Shown piece by piece: positions 15,034 to 22,043 of a stretch of 22,043 nucleotides of DNA. Under the pieces are notes generated by a model. It was not told the DNA's origin, ran no database searches, and worked only from the letters and a program-made list of their open reading frames with translations. A program made the translations under genes and the position numbers. Source of the stretch: Chrysochromulina tobinii (lineage: Eukaryota; Haptophyta; Prymnesiales; Chrysochromulinaceae); the NCBI GenBank assembly GCA_001275005.1, contig JWZX01002706.1, positions 1 to 22,043 on the forward strand, read 5' to 3'. How positions within the stretch are numbered: position 1 is the first letter of the stretch; each line of letters starts with the position of its first letter.

Positions 15034-15391
15034 TCACTTGGGAGCACGTGCGTCATAGTCTGCATTTAGCAGCACGATCTCAACTTTCTCGTCCCTCGGC
15101 ATGAGGAGCAGCGGCATCATGCTTTCGAAGGCAATCACCTTGTCCTTCTTCATGGACTTGAGGGCCGCGCTCAGCACGTCGCAATGCAATTTCTCCGCCT
15201 CCTCGAACAGATAGGCGAAGGTGCACTTACCATCCTGCGCCTTCAGCGTGGCCATCACAATGTCCATCTTGGCCTTGTCCATCATCTCCTGCACTTCGGC
15301 CGCCCTGCGAATGAGTGGTAACGTGCGTTAGAAGGGTGCGCGATCCCGCCGCCGCGCATGGCTGAGCCGACGCCGCCGCCGTCGCTCACAT
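15034..15391 (-). CDS. Costars/ABRACL-family actin-associated protein
   Basis: The model is complement(join(15034..15304, 15390..15391)), 90 aa (human ABRACL has 81). The Costars domain fills the protein: DGKCTFAYLFEEAEKL, a central helix VLSAALKSMKKDKVIAFE, and the final strand DEKVEIVLL. Family members are small winged-helix-like proteins linked to actin dynamics and cell motility. The second exon begins GGCGGCCGAAGTGCAG after a TTCGCAG acceptor. The only frame-correct upstream donor seen (GTGAGC) leaves AT, so ATG is formed across the junction and the protein begins MAAEVQEMMDKAK. It is divergent from the kinesin-1-like gene and converges with KDM5. Confidence 0.75.
15305..15389 (-). other. 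Costars gene intron splitting the start codon (85 nt)
   Basis: On the minus strand, donor GTGAGC at 15389 follows ACAT and acceptor CATTCGCAG ends at 15305. The exon after it starts with G, so the initiator codon reads AT|G. Without splicing, the first in-frame ATG lies inside the domain's first helix. Confidence 0.6.
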
Positions 15392-15681
15392 GTGGGCGCG
15401 TGAAAACTCGTTGTCTGTGAATGGGACCTCGAAAAACAAGCCTAGTAAACCTGATCGCGCGTTGAAACGTTGAATTGCGGTTCATCAAAACTACACAAAC
15501 GCAGCCTGGTGAGCGCGACAACCCGGTCCCTGCTAAAGCTAGACCAGGCTTATCCGGATACATCGCGGTGGGTCGTGGGCGGGATCACTTATCTCTCATG
15601 ATGGTGACATCGTCGGTGGAAAAACATGTTCGTTGAGCGCTCACGACAACGCGGTCTCGGGTTTGTGTCTTTTCAAATACC
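15392..15681. promoter_or_regulatory. Divergent promoter region, Costars / kinesin-1
   Basis: A gap of 290 bp lies between two divergent start codons and is less GC-rich than the coding DNA. No TATA box or repeat is recognised, and a 93-aa minus-strand frame across it shows no domain. Confidence 0.45.
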
Positions 15682-18600
15682 ATGGCGGCGAAGGATTCCG
15701 AGGCCATCAAAGTGGTGGCACGCTTCCGGCCACTCAACGAGCGCGAGCAGGCGCTCGGGCGCGACGGAGCGTCGCCCGGTGCACCGCGCTTTGGCGACGA
15801 CGGGCGCTCTGTCTGGGTGGGCCCCGATGAGTCTTCTGGCCACAGCTACGCTGTCGATGCCGTCCTTTCGCCAGACGCATCGCAGGCGGACGTGTACGCG
15901 CACGCGTCCGGGCTCGTGGATGCCGTGATGCAGGGCTATAATGCAACAATCCTCGCCTACGGCCAAACCGGCGCCGGAAAGACGCACTCGGTCATGGGTG
16001 TGCTCGGCGGCGACGACAGCGAGCTCGGCCTGCTGCCGCGTGCGGTGCGCCAGCTCTTCGAGTCAATCGTCGCGGATGATTCGGGTGCGGCCGAGTTTGC
16101 CGTCAGCTGCTCGTATCTTGAGATCTACATGGAGAATGTGCGCGACCTGCTCCAGCCGCCGCAGCGCGACGTCAAGCCCGGGACCAGCCTCGCGATACGC
16201 GAAGCCATCGGCGGCCGTGGCGTGTATGTCGAGGGCCTGACGGAGGTGCCAGTGATGGGTGAGAATGACGTGCTCGAGATCCTCTCGTGCGGGAATGCAA
16301 GCCGGGTCGTCGGGGCCACGCTCATGAATGCGCAGTCCTCGCGCTCGCACGCGCTGCTGACGATCACGGTGAACCAGCGACTGCGAGACGGCTCGACCAA
16401 GGTGTCAAAGCTAAACATCGCCGATCTCGCGGGCTCGGAGAAGGTGGCCAAGACGGGCTCGAGCGGCGAGACGCTCAACGAGGCAAAGAAGATCAACGCA
16501 TCGCTCTCGACCCTCTGCCTCGTCATCGCCGCCCTCTCCGACGGCAAACCCCACATCCCGTACCGCAACTCGCGCCTGACGCGCATCCTCCAAGAGTCTC
16601 TGGGCGGAAACTCGAAGACCATGATGCTCGTCGCTTGCTCGCCTGCGACGGTGCACGCGCCCGAGACGCACTCGACGCTCCGCTTCGCCACGCAGTGCAA
16701 GCGCGTCAAGAACGCCGCTGTGGTGAACCGCGTGCTCTCGGCGGCACAGCTGCGGAGCGCCAACGACGCTCTCAGACGCGAACTCGCTGCCGTTAAGGAG
16801 CGGCTTGCGTCTGTTGAGGGGGGCGCCCTCGGTAGTGGCGCTGGCGGCGGCGCGGCAGCCGGCGTGGCGCTCGGTGCTGGTGGATGCCCGTCGCTCATCG
16901 ACAGCCTCCTCGACGGCGAGGACTTGCTCGGGGAGGCGATTGAGCCGACGGGCGGCGGCAGCGTGGGCGCGGGTGGCAGCGGCGGTGGCCTCTCCGCGGA
17001 GGAGGTGGAGCTGCTACGCGAGCAGTGCGAGGCGGCCGAGATGGCGGCACAGGCGGCGCAGGCCGAGCTGCTCGAGGAGCGCTCCAAGGGCGACGAGATC
17101 GCAATCTCGCTCAAGAAGCGAGAGGAGGAGGTATTGCAACTGATGGACTCTGATGGACTCTGATGGACTCTGATGGACTCTGATGGACTCTGATGGACTC
17201 TGATGGACTCCTTCATCCATGTGCAGGTAGAGCTTCTCTACGGGCTGGTCGAGCGCTTCCAACTGCTCTCGGGCCTGGAGAAGACGAGCTGCAGCAGCCG
17301 CGCGAGTGGTGACGGGGCGGCGAACGAACGGACTTCACGCGAGGGCATCAATCGGTTGCGCCGGCAGCTCGTCGACCTCGAAGAGATTGCTCTTCAAAAG
17401 GAGATGGGCACGCTGCCCGAGGAGGACCCGACCGAGCTGGCCAAGGCCGTCGAGACGCTCAAGATGCAGATCCGTGAGCAAGCGCGCCGCATACGCGAGC
17501 TCGAGCCTTTGGAGGCGTGCAAGGGAGAGGCGCTCGCGGCTCAGGCGGAGAACGAGCAGCTTAAGCAGCAGCTGCAGCAGCTCGCTCAGCAGCGGCTCTT
17601 GCATGTCTCGTCCAAGTTGGGCGGTGCGTCGGGTGCGCACGACACGAAGCTGCGCGTACAGTCCGCAACGGTCGACCAGACGCTATGCACGCGAACCGGA
17701 GCCGACGCTCAGCTCGGCGCGCTCAGTGAGTGCTTCCAGTCGAAGGAAGCGTTCGGCCAACACCTGCTGCGCAGCCGTGAGGTTACGAGCGCGGCAGGAG
17801 GCGAAAAGATGGACGCGGACGGCGGCGGCGGGGTCGGTGCCCGCGTCGATGCAACCGTTGCGACCGTAACACACGAGCTCCAAATCGAGCGCTCGCGCGT
17901 GCAGGCCCTCGAGCGAAAGGTGACTTTGCTACAGGAGTCGGCCAGGCGAGAACAGGCTCACGCGGAGGAGGCGCGGGCCGAGGCGGCAGCAGCACGGATG
18001 GAGGCTCAGGTGGCGCGCGCGCTGGCCGGCGCGCCCCGGACGGCAACGCCGCGTCGCGAGATGGTGTGGTATGACTCGCAGGAGGCTGACACGCCTCCCC
18101 CGGGGGCCGAACTCCAGCCACCCGCGGCGTCGGCCGCCGAAGCTCTGCCGCTGCGAGCGCCGCTGCCAGGGGCGCTGCCAGCGCCGCCGCCCTCCGATGA
18201 CGACTCTGCCACTGCCGCACTGCCGCCGTCTGCAGAAGCGGACATAGCGCAGCCGCCACCCACTGATGCCGCCGAGCCGGTCGCCGCCGATCCCGCCGTG
18301 TCGGGCGCTCTTGCATGCGGCTTCATCTCGTCTTCGCGAGGTCGCGCGCGCTCGAAGCGCTCGACACTCGGCGGCGGGCTGGAGGGGGAGATTACTGGAG
18401 GTCACTGGAGATCATTGGAGGTCGGGCTGGAGATCACTGGAGGTCGCTCGTCGGCTGGGAGCACAAGGTCGCCACTACTTCCAGGACTTGTCGAGGAGTC
18501 GGAGGAGCCGCCCCCTCAGCCGCCCCCTCAACCGCCCCCTCCCCCTGCATCCGAGCCCGCATCGTCCGAGGGTCCGCCGCCGCCGTCCGAACCGCCGCCG

Positions 18601-18867
18601 CCGCCGCCCGAGCCGCCGCCGCCGCCGCCCGAGCCGCCGCCGATTCCGCTGTCGGACGCACCGCCCCCGTGCACCCTCAAGGCAGTGCCGCGCGGCACGG
18701 CGGCGGCGGTAGCAGCGCGGCTCACGTCGCAGCCGAAGCCATTAGTGCCGAGCAAGCTGGCGGCGCCGAGCAAGCTGGTGGCGCCCACGATGACAACCGA
18801 TGAGAACCGCAACCTCAACCCGCTGCTGCGCAAGAAGGGCGCCGCGCCGCTGAGCGCACGCGGATGA
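15682..18867 (+). CDS. Kinesin-1-like heavy chain
   Basis: The model is join(15682..17130, 17227..18867), 1029 aa. The motor occupies about residues 8-350: P-loop GQTGAGKT (94-101), switch I NAQSSRSH (216-223), switch II DLAGSE (248-253). NRVLSAAQLRSANDALRREL begins the neck region. Motifs KVAKTGSSGETLNEAKKINA and RILQESLGGNSKTMM are closest to kinesin-1, a plus-end-directed cargo motor. A Gly-rich linker follows, then coiled coils (about 445-480, 520-600 and 690-740) and a long Pro/Ala-rich tail with PPPPPEPP runs that is atypical of animal KHC. The C-terminus is basic. A decamer-repeat intron interrupts the coiled coil. A second decamer patch (18394-18445) may mark an in-frame intron (18401-18484), so the tail length is uncertain. 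Confidence 0.88.
17131..17226 (+). other. Kinesin-1 intron (96 nt) made of decamer repeats
   Basis: Donor GTATTG follows three GAG codons and acceptor CATGTGCAG precedes GTAGAGCTTC. Seven perfect copies of TGATGGACTC (17141-17210) form 70 of the 96 bases. Retention gives a TGA after LMDSDGL. Phase-0 splicing joins LKKREEE to VELLYGLVERFQLL, continuing the coiled coil. Confidence 0.85.
18394..18445 (+). repeat. Decamer repeat inside the kinesin-1 tail
   Basis: Units ACTGGAGGTC, ACTGGAGATC, ATTGGAGGTC, a 12-base variant and ACTGGAGGTC follow one another. The frame is open through them. Several AG|GTC junctions and an acceptor TTCCAG at 18484 allow an 84-nt intron from 18401, a multiple of three, so coding potential alone cannot decide. 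Confidence 0.8.
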
Positions 18868-19073
18868 GAGGGAGCAGCACGCAGCGCATGGAGTGTCCAC
18901 AGGAATGAGTGGGAGCAGGTGAAAGAAAACGTATGCCTACTCTGCCCCAGGCCGTATCTCGAAGTAACATGATGAACTCCAGCGACATTGCGCTGGGCAG
19001 TGTTGCGGCGAAGGATGCAACGACCGCGACGGATCCATGTTTGGACACGTCGGTCTCTGTCCGTCTCCAACGT

Positions 19074-19087
19074 GTACTGTACAGTAC
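19074..19087. other. Perfect 14-bp palindrome
   Basis: GTACTGTACAGTAC is its own reverse complement. It lies about 200-250 bp upstream of the fibrillin start candidates. It could be a dimeric transcription-factor site or chance. Confidence 0.4.
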
Positions 19088-19249
19088 GTGCCGCGATCCG
19101 CGTGAAGCCTGATGCCTGTAGCGTGCTGATTCGTGACACGTCTCACGTGAGTACCACAGCGAATTGCAAACGATCTCCCGGTGTCAGCGTTCACAGCCCG
19201 ATGCCCGGTCGGAGCTTCACAGCGAACACGTGTCAGAAGTCACACAGAC

Positions 19250-19269
19250 ACACATTCACATTCACACAC
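19250..19269 (+). promoter_or_regulatory. CA-rich start-proximal motif, copy 2
   Basis: ACACATTCACATTCACACAC differs at one base from the copy at 375-394. It is followed by further CA repeats and by an ATG at 19284, one of two candidate starts for the fibrillin gene. Confidence 0.4.
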
Positions 19270-19323
19270 ACACATTCACACCAATGGACGGTTTGTGGAG
19301 GTTTGTGGACGGCGTCGGGAGTC

Positions 19324-20025
19324 ATGCGTACCGATTCATCGCAACATCCCGTACTTTGCCGCCGCGGTTGTTTCACCCAGGCTTTGGGTGCTCTCATGGC
19401 AATCTGCCTTGGCGCACGGGCGCAACCGTTACTCGCCGCCACAGATGCCAACGAGCCACAAGCTGCCGCGCGACTCTTCGAGATCCTGCAAGGCCGGAGG
19501 CCGAGCAGCTTCTCAGCGTCTGAGCGGATGATCGTGGATAGTCTCATAGACGAGCTCGTGACGCTGCGTGTGCCTTGGGATGTTGACGCGGCGCGTGGTA
19601 AGTGGCGCCTTGCCTACTTGCAAAGATCGCCCAATTCGTCGCCTGCGCCACTCCTGCAATTGCCCTCCAACGAGCAATACCAGATCTTTTCGCGCTCGGA
19701 TGTGATAAATGTCGCTGAGCTCGTCGGGCCCTCGCTCGAGATCCGCGCTGCCGGAGCGTGGCGTGACAACGAGCCGGCCGACATGCGCTCGCCCAAGCGA
19801 TTCCGCGTGGACATCACCGCGGGTGCGCTCTGCGGCACAGTGACCCTGGGCCGTGCAGAAAAGGCAAACATCGGACGAGCTTGCATGCCCCTGCCGCTGC
19901 GGGGCGAGACGTACCGTGTCGTTGATGGTCAGTACGTCGGCCCGCGCATTCGCATTGCACAGGATCTCAACAGCGGCGGTGCACGTGTCGTTCAACTCCG
20001 AGTGATTGGATTCGCCGGGCGATAA
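19324..20025 (+). CDS. Plastid-lipid-associated (fibrillin-domain) protein
   Basis: This is 233 aa from the ATG at 19324. The PAP/fibrillin domain spans about residues 48-230. LFEILQGRRPSSFSASERMI and VDSLIDELVTLRVPWDVD lead into GKWRLAYLQ, the GKW-x-L-x-Y signature, followed by a beta-rich core ending in RIRIAQDL and VVQLRVIGF. Fibrillins are lipocalin-like proteins of plastoglobules, thylakoids or lumen. The N-terminus has twin arginines (13-14), a hydrophobic stretch (about 18-30) and an Ala-x-Ala site near ARA/LLA, as in signal or thylakoid-lumen targeting. An alternative start at 19284 joined by an intron ending at 19380 gives a shorter signal-peptide-like N-terminus (see findings). Confidence 0.75.
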   Translation: MRTDSSQHPVLCRRGCFTQALGALMAICLGARAQPLLAATDANEPQAAARLFEILQGRRPSSFSASERMIVDSLIDELVTLRVPWDVDAARGKWRLAYLQRSPNSSPAPLLQLPSNEQYQIFSRSDVINVAELVGPSLEIRAAGAWRDNEPADMRSPKRFRVDITAGALCGTVTLGRAEKANIGRACMPLPLRGETYRVVDGQYVGPRIRIAQDLNSGGARVVQLRVIGFAGR

Positions 20026-20334
20026 ACTCTCTGCCATACTAGTTACTACCACAGCACAGGTGACGAAATTTGGCTTGGATGAGCCACTAACCGGATACAC
20101 CGTTACCTAGTACAGGCACGGCGCGTAGATTATAGTAAAATCTCAGCTGCTCTCGACTAAATTCTACATCACTACAACTCTGAGAGCTCACAGTTCCTTC
20201 GTGACCTTTCTGCTTTCTTCCTAATCCAGTAATCCTATTGAGAACTACCTCGACTACGACATTCTAACGCGGCTAGTCCCTAGACACTACGCTTCTCTCG
20301 AAAGTTCAAAGTCGAGTTACCTGGTATTCAACCC
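20026..20334. other. Convergent 3' region, fibrillin / RhoGEF
   Basis: A 309-bp stretch between two converging genes, visibly less GC-rich than the coding DNA. No open frame, tRNA fold or repeat is recognised. Confidence 0.5.
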
Positions 20335-22043
20335 TCAACGTAACCAGCGCGATCCGGTGGGGCTAGCCTCTTCCACTGCCTTGAGGTACGCGACCTCATC
20401 TTTCAGCTTCTGGTTGACGACCATCGAGACGGTGCGCACGAGCTCATCGGCCTTCTCGAGCAGCGCGCGCTCCGGGTGCGAGCGAGCCGTGTTCTTGAGC
20501 ACAGCCTTCCACAAGAGTGGGTACTCCGTCAGGCGCTGTACCGGCTTGATCAGGCACGACTCGAGCTGTAACCCGCGGCACTCGGGCAGCGCCTGCTGTC
20601 GCAGCAGAAACTCGTTGAAGCCGGGCACTGCCAGACGGCAGCGCGCGAGCGTCGCGAGCGAGCGCTCACAGCTGCGGCAGTAAAAGGCGTACAGCTTGAA
20701 GAAGGGCGTCACCTTAATGAATGCGCTCGCGAGCACAACGACAGATTCACCTGGCCTCTCCATGAGTTCCGAGAGGATCGACGCGCACCGGTAGAGCTCC
20801 TCAAGGTTGATAAAAATGGCCTGCGCGTCCTCAGGCGTCAGCATGTGCTCGCCGATCGCGGGGCGCACGTACACAGAGAGCGCGATGCTCAGGTCAGTCA
20901 AGTACGCCGCCTCAGTCTGGCGCACCTCAGCGCAGATCTTCTCTGCCTGCGGGTTAAGCGCCGTCGCCGTCGGTGACGCGTGCGCTACTGGCGCGTCCAC
21001 ATGCACGATATGTTGCTTTGATCGTCGCTCGCCGGGGCTGAAAATGAGTCGGCGACCGTCCGTCGTCTTGGCGGAGGGTGGGCTCGGCTTCCGCCCGCCA
21101 GATACGGCGCGCGAGACGTCGGTGCGAATCTTCAGGTCGATTTCGTGAGGGCTGAGCATCGACGCGCCCATGCCGGCCGGTACATGGCCACAGTTTGGCC
21201 ACAATAATCCCGGCCGATCGCCCGCCGAGGCGGCGGCGAGCGCAACGGCCTCCGCAACGCCGGGCAGATCGCTCGAGGCGAGTTTGAACCCGGGCGTGGA
21301 CGCGCCGCGCAGTACGCACACACCCGCGTCACCGCCAGCGCTTTCGGCCGACAGGCTACGCTGGATGGCAGCCCTTCGGCGCTGCCAGCTGATCGCCTGC
21401 ATCGGATCAAGCGTCGCGTTGCTACCGATGTCGGATGGCACCGCTGCCGCCACGACGACGTGTTCTCCCGATGAGCTGGGCGCGATGAAGACTCCCTCGG
21501 TTGCCATAGGCGGCGGCTGGTCAGTTGAGGTCCGCTGTGCGAGCTTGCGATCGTAATCGTTATAGTACGAGACGGCAGCCGGAGGGAACGTGCTGGTACT
21601 GCCCTCTCTTGTACATCGTGGCAGATGGTCAGAGTCACGGCGTTGCTGCTGCTTGCGTCGGCACCCGCGCCAGCACGAACATACAGCTAGGCAAAGCACA
21701 ATCGCGCCGCCGGCTGCCCCGCCAATTATGATTCCGAGCCCGCCGCTTCCAACCCAGCCTCTGGCGAGGCCATCATCCCTGCTTCGAGGCTGTAAAGGAG
21801 GCGGCGGGGACGGTGGAGGCGGCGAGGGTGGCGGCGGCGATGGTGGCGGCGGCGAGGGCGGCGGTGGCGAGGGTGGCGGCGGAGAGGGCGGCGGCGGCGA
21901 TGGGGGTGGAGGAGCAGGCGGCGGCGGCGCTGGTGGCGGCGGCGAGGGAGGTGGCGGAGAGGGCGGCGGCGGAGAGGGCGGCGGCGGCGATGGAGGTGGA
22001 GGAGCAGGCGGCGGCAGTTGTTCTAACGGCAGTTGCGCCCCCT
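20335..22043 (-). CDS. Transmembrane RhoGEF with Ser-Pro-rich ectodomain (5' partial)
   Basis: The frame is open from the right edge (first full codon at 22041) to the TGA at 20335, 568 aa, and the start lies outside the window. Order: Ser-Pro/Ala-Pro-rich repeats (about residues 11-84); one hydrophobic helix GLGIIIGGAAGGAIVLCLAV (about 100-119), followed by Cys/Trp and the basic stop-transfer RGCRRKQQQRR; a low-complexity linker; then a Dbl-homology domain (about 367-549). The DH conserved regions include KICAEVRQTEAAYLTDL and GLQLESCLIKPVQRLTEYPL. DH domains load GTP onto Rho/Rac GTPases to control actin. The protein ends about 20 residues after DH, so the usual PH domain is absent. Topology (Pro-rich part outside) is inferred from the positive-inside rule. 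Confidence 0.85.
   Translation of the reverse strand, partial: GAQLPLEQLPPPAPPPPSPPPPSPPPPSPPPPSPPPPAPPPPAPPPPSPPPPSPPPPSPPPPSPPPPSPPPPSPPPPSPPPPLQPRSRDDGLARGWVGSGGLGIIIGGAAGGAIVLCLAVCSCWRGCRRKQQQRRDSDHLPRCTREGSTSTFPPAAVSYYNDYDRKLAQRTSTDQPPPMATEGVFIAPSSSGEHVVVAAAVPSDIGSNATLDPMQAISWQRRRAAIQRSLSAESAGGDAGVCVLRGASTPGFKLASSDLPGVAEAVALAAASAGDRPGLLWPNCGHVPAGMGASMLSPHEIDLKIRTDVSRAVSGGRKPSPPSAKTTDGRRLIFSPGERRSKQHIVHVDAPVAHASPTATALNPQAEKICAEVRQTEAAYLTDLSIALSVYVRPAIGEHMLTPEDAQAIFINLEELYRCASILSELMERPGESVVVLASAFIKVTPFFKLYAFYCRSCERSLATLARCRLAVPGFNEFLLRQQALPECRGLQLESCLIKPVQRLTEYPLLWKAVLKNTARSHPERALLEKADELVRTVSMVVNQKLKDEVAYLKAVEEASPTGSRWLR
21793..22020 (-). repeat. SPPP-coding repeat tract with a 90-bp duplication
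   Basis: On the minus strand this encodes SPPP, SPPPP and APPPP units, as in hydroxyproline-rich wall glycoproteins. Within it, the segments at about 21881-21924 and 21971-22014 are nearly identical and exactly 90 bp (30 codons) apart, showing recent in-frame expansion. Confidence 0.8.

Larger units (their letters stand above)
18868..19323. other. Intergenic region between kinesin-1 and the fibrillin gene
   Basis: It contains the 3' flank of kinesin-1 and the upstream region of the fibrillin gene. It includes a perfect 14-bp palindrome (19074-19087) and CA-rich sequence (about 19240-19282). An open frame from 18988 is continuous with the fibrillin frame, but its translation across the CA repeat is low-complexity. 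Confidence 0.5.

Noticed and set aside
15282-15563. 93-aa minus-strand frame upstream of Costars as an N-terminal extension
   Set aside because: It is not in frame with the domain, has no family likeness, and crosses the inferred intron.
18988-19323. Upstream in-frame extension of the fibrillin protein
   Set aside because: It translates a CA microsatellite into Thr/His/Phe repeats and would bury the signal-like segment.
20026-20334. tRNA or small RNA in the AT-richer gap
   Set aside because: No cloverleaf, A/B box pair or snRNA signature was found by eye.

Overview
The window is nuclear DNA from a GC-rich unicellular eukaryote, most likely a flagellated photosynthetic protist. A haptophyte-like alga is my best guess, by inference only. 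The eukaryotic assignment rests on GT-AG introns of about 58-116 nt that interrupt recognisable domains, on kinesin motors, a KDM5-type histone demethylase, a cullin-type RING protein, a RhoGEF and a Costars protein. A plastid-lipid-associated (fibrillin) protein suggests a plastid. I see no operons, tRNA, rRNA, CRISPR or prokaryotic mobile elements. The downstream flanks I read lack the TGTAA poly(A) signal usual in volvocine green algae.

Layout, left to right: flavin reductase-like protein (+, 399-1457); unrecognised 323-aa protein (-, 1744-2715); RBX1-like RING-H2 protein in three exons (-, 3188-3760); coiled-coil protein with 49-residue repeats (+, 4005-5654); divergent kinesin with a C-terminal CUE/UBA-like domain (+, 6051-8519); four-helix membrane protein resembling Orai channels (-, 8920-9873); KDM5/JARID1-type H3K4 demethylase in four exons (+, 10184-14922); Costars/ABRACL protein whose start codon is split by an intron (-, 15034-15391); kinesin-1-like heavy chain in at least two exons (+, 15682-18867); fibrillin-domain protein (+, 19324-20025, start uncertain); and a transmembrane protein with a Ser-Pro-rich ectodomain and a cytoplasmic RhoGEF domain, running off the right edge (-, 20335-22043). 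RBX-like/coiled-coil, Orai-like/KDM5 and Costars/kinesin-1 are divergent pairs separated by about 200-310 bp.

The genes do not form one pathway, although cytoskeletal functions are well represented (two kinesins, coiled coil, Costars, RhoGEF). The most unusual signals concern gene structure. Two KDM5 introns begin with a diverged copy of the first ~20 bp of the exon that follows them, as expected of recent intron gain by insertion or tandem duplication. Two introns, and one further site in kinesin-1, consist largely of related 10-bp tandem repeats. Other points are a start codon cut by an intron, an apparent +1 frameshift in the KDM5 ARID domain, a palindromic repeat shared by two upstream regions, and three unusual domain architectures: kinesin-CUE, transmembrane SPPP-RhoGEF, and a RING with exchanged zinc ligands.
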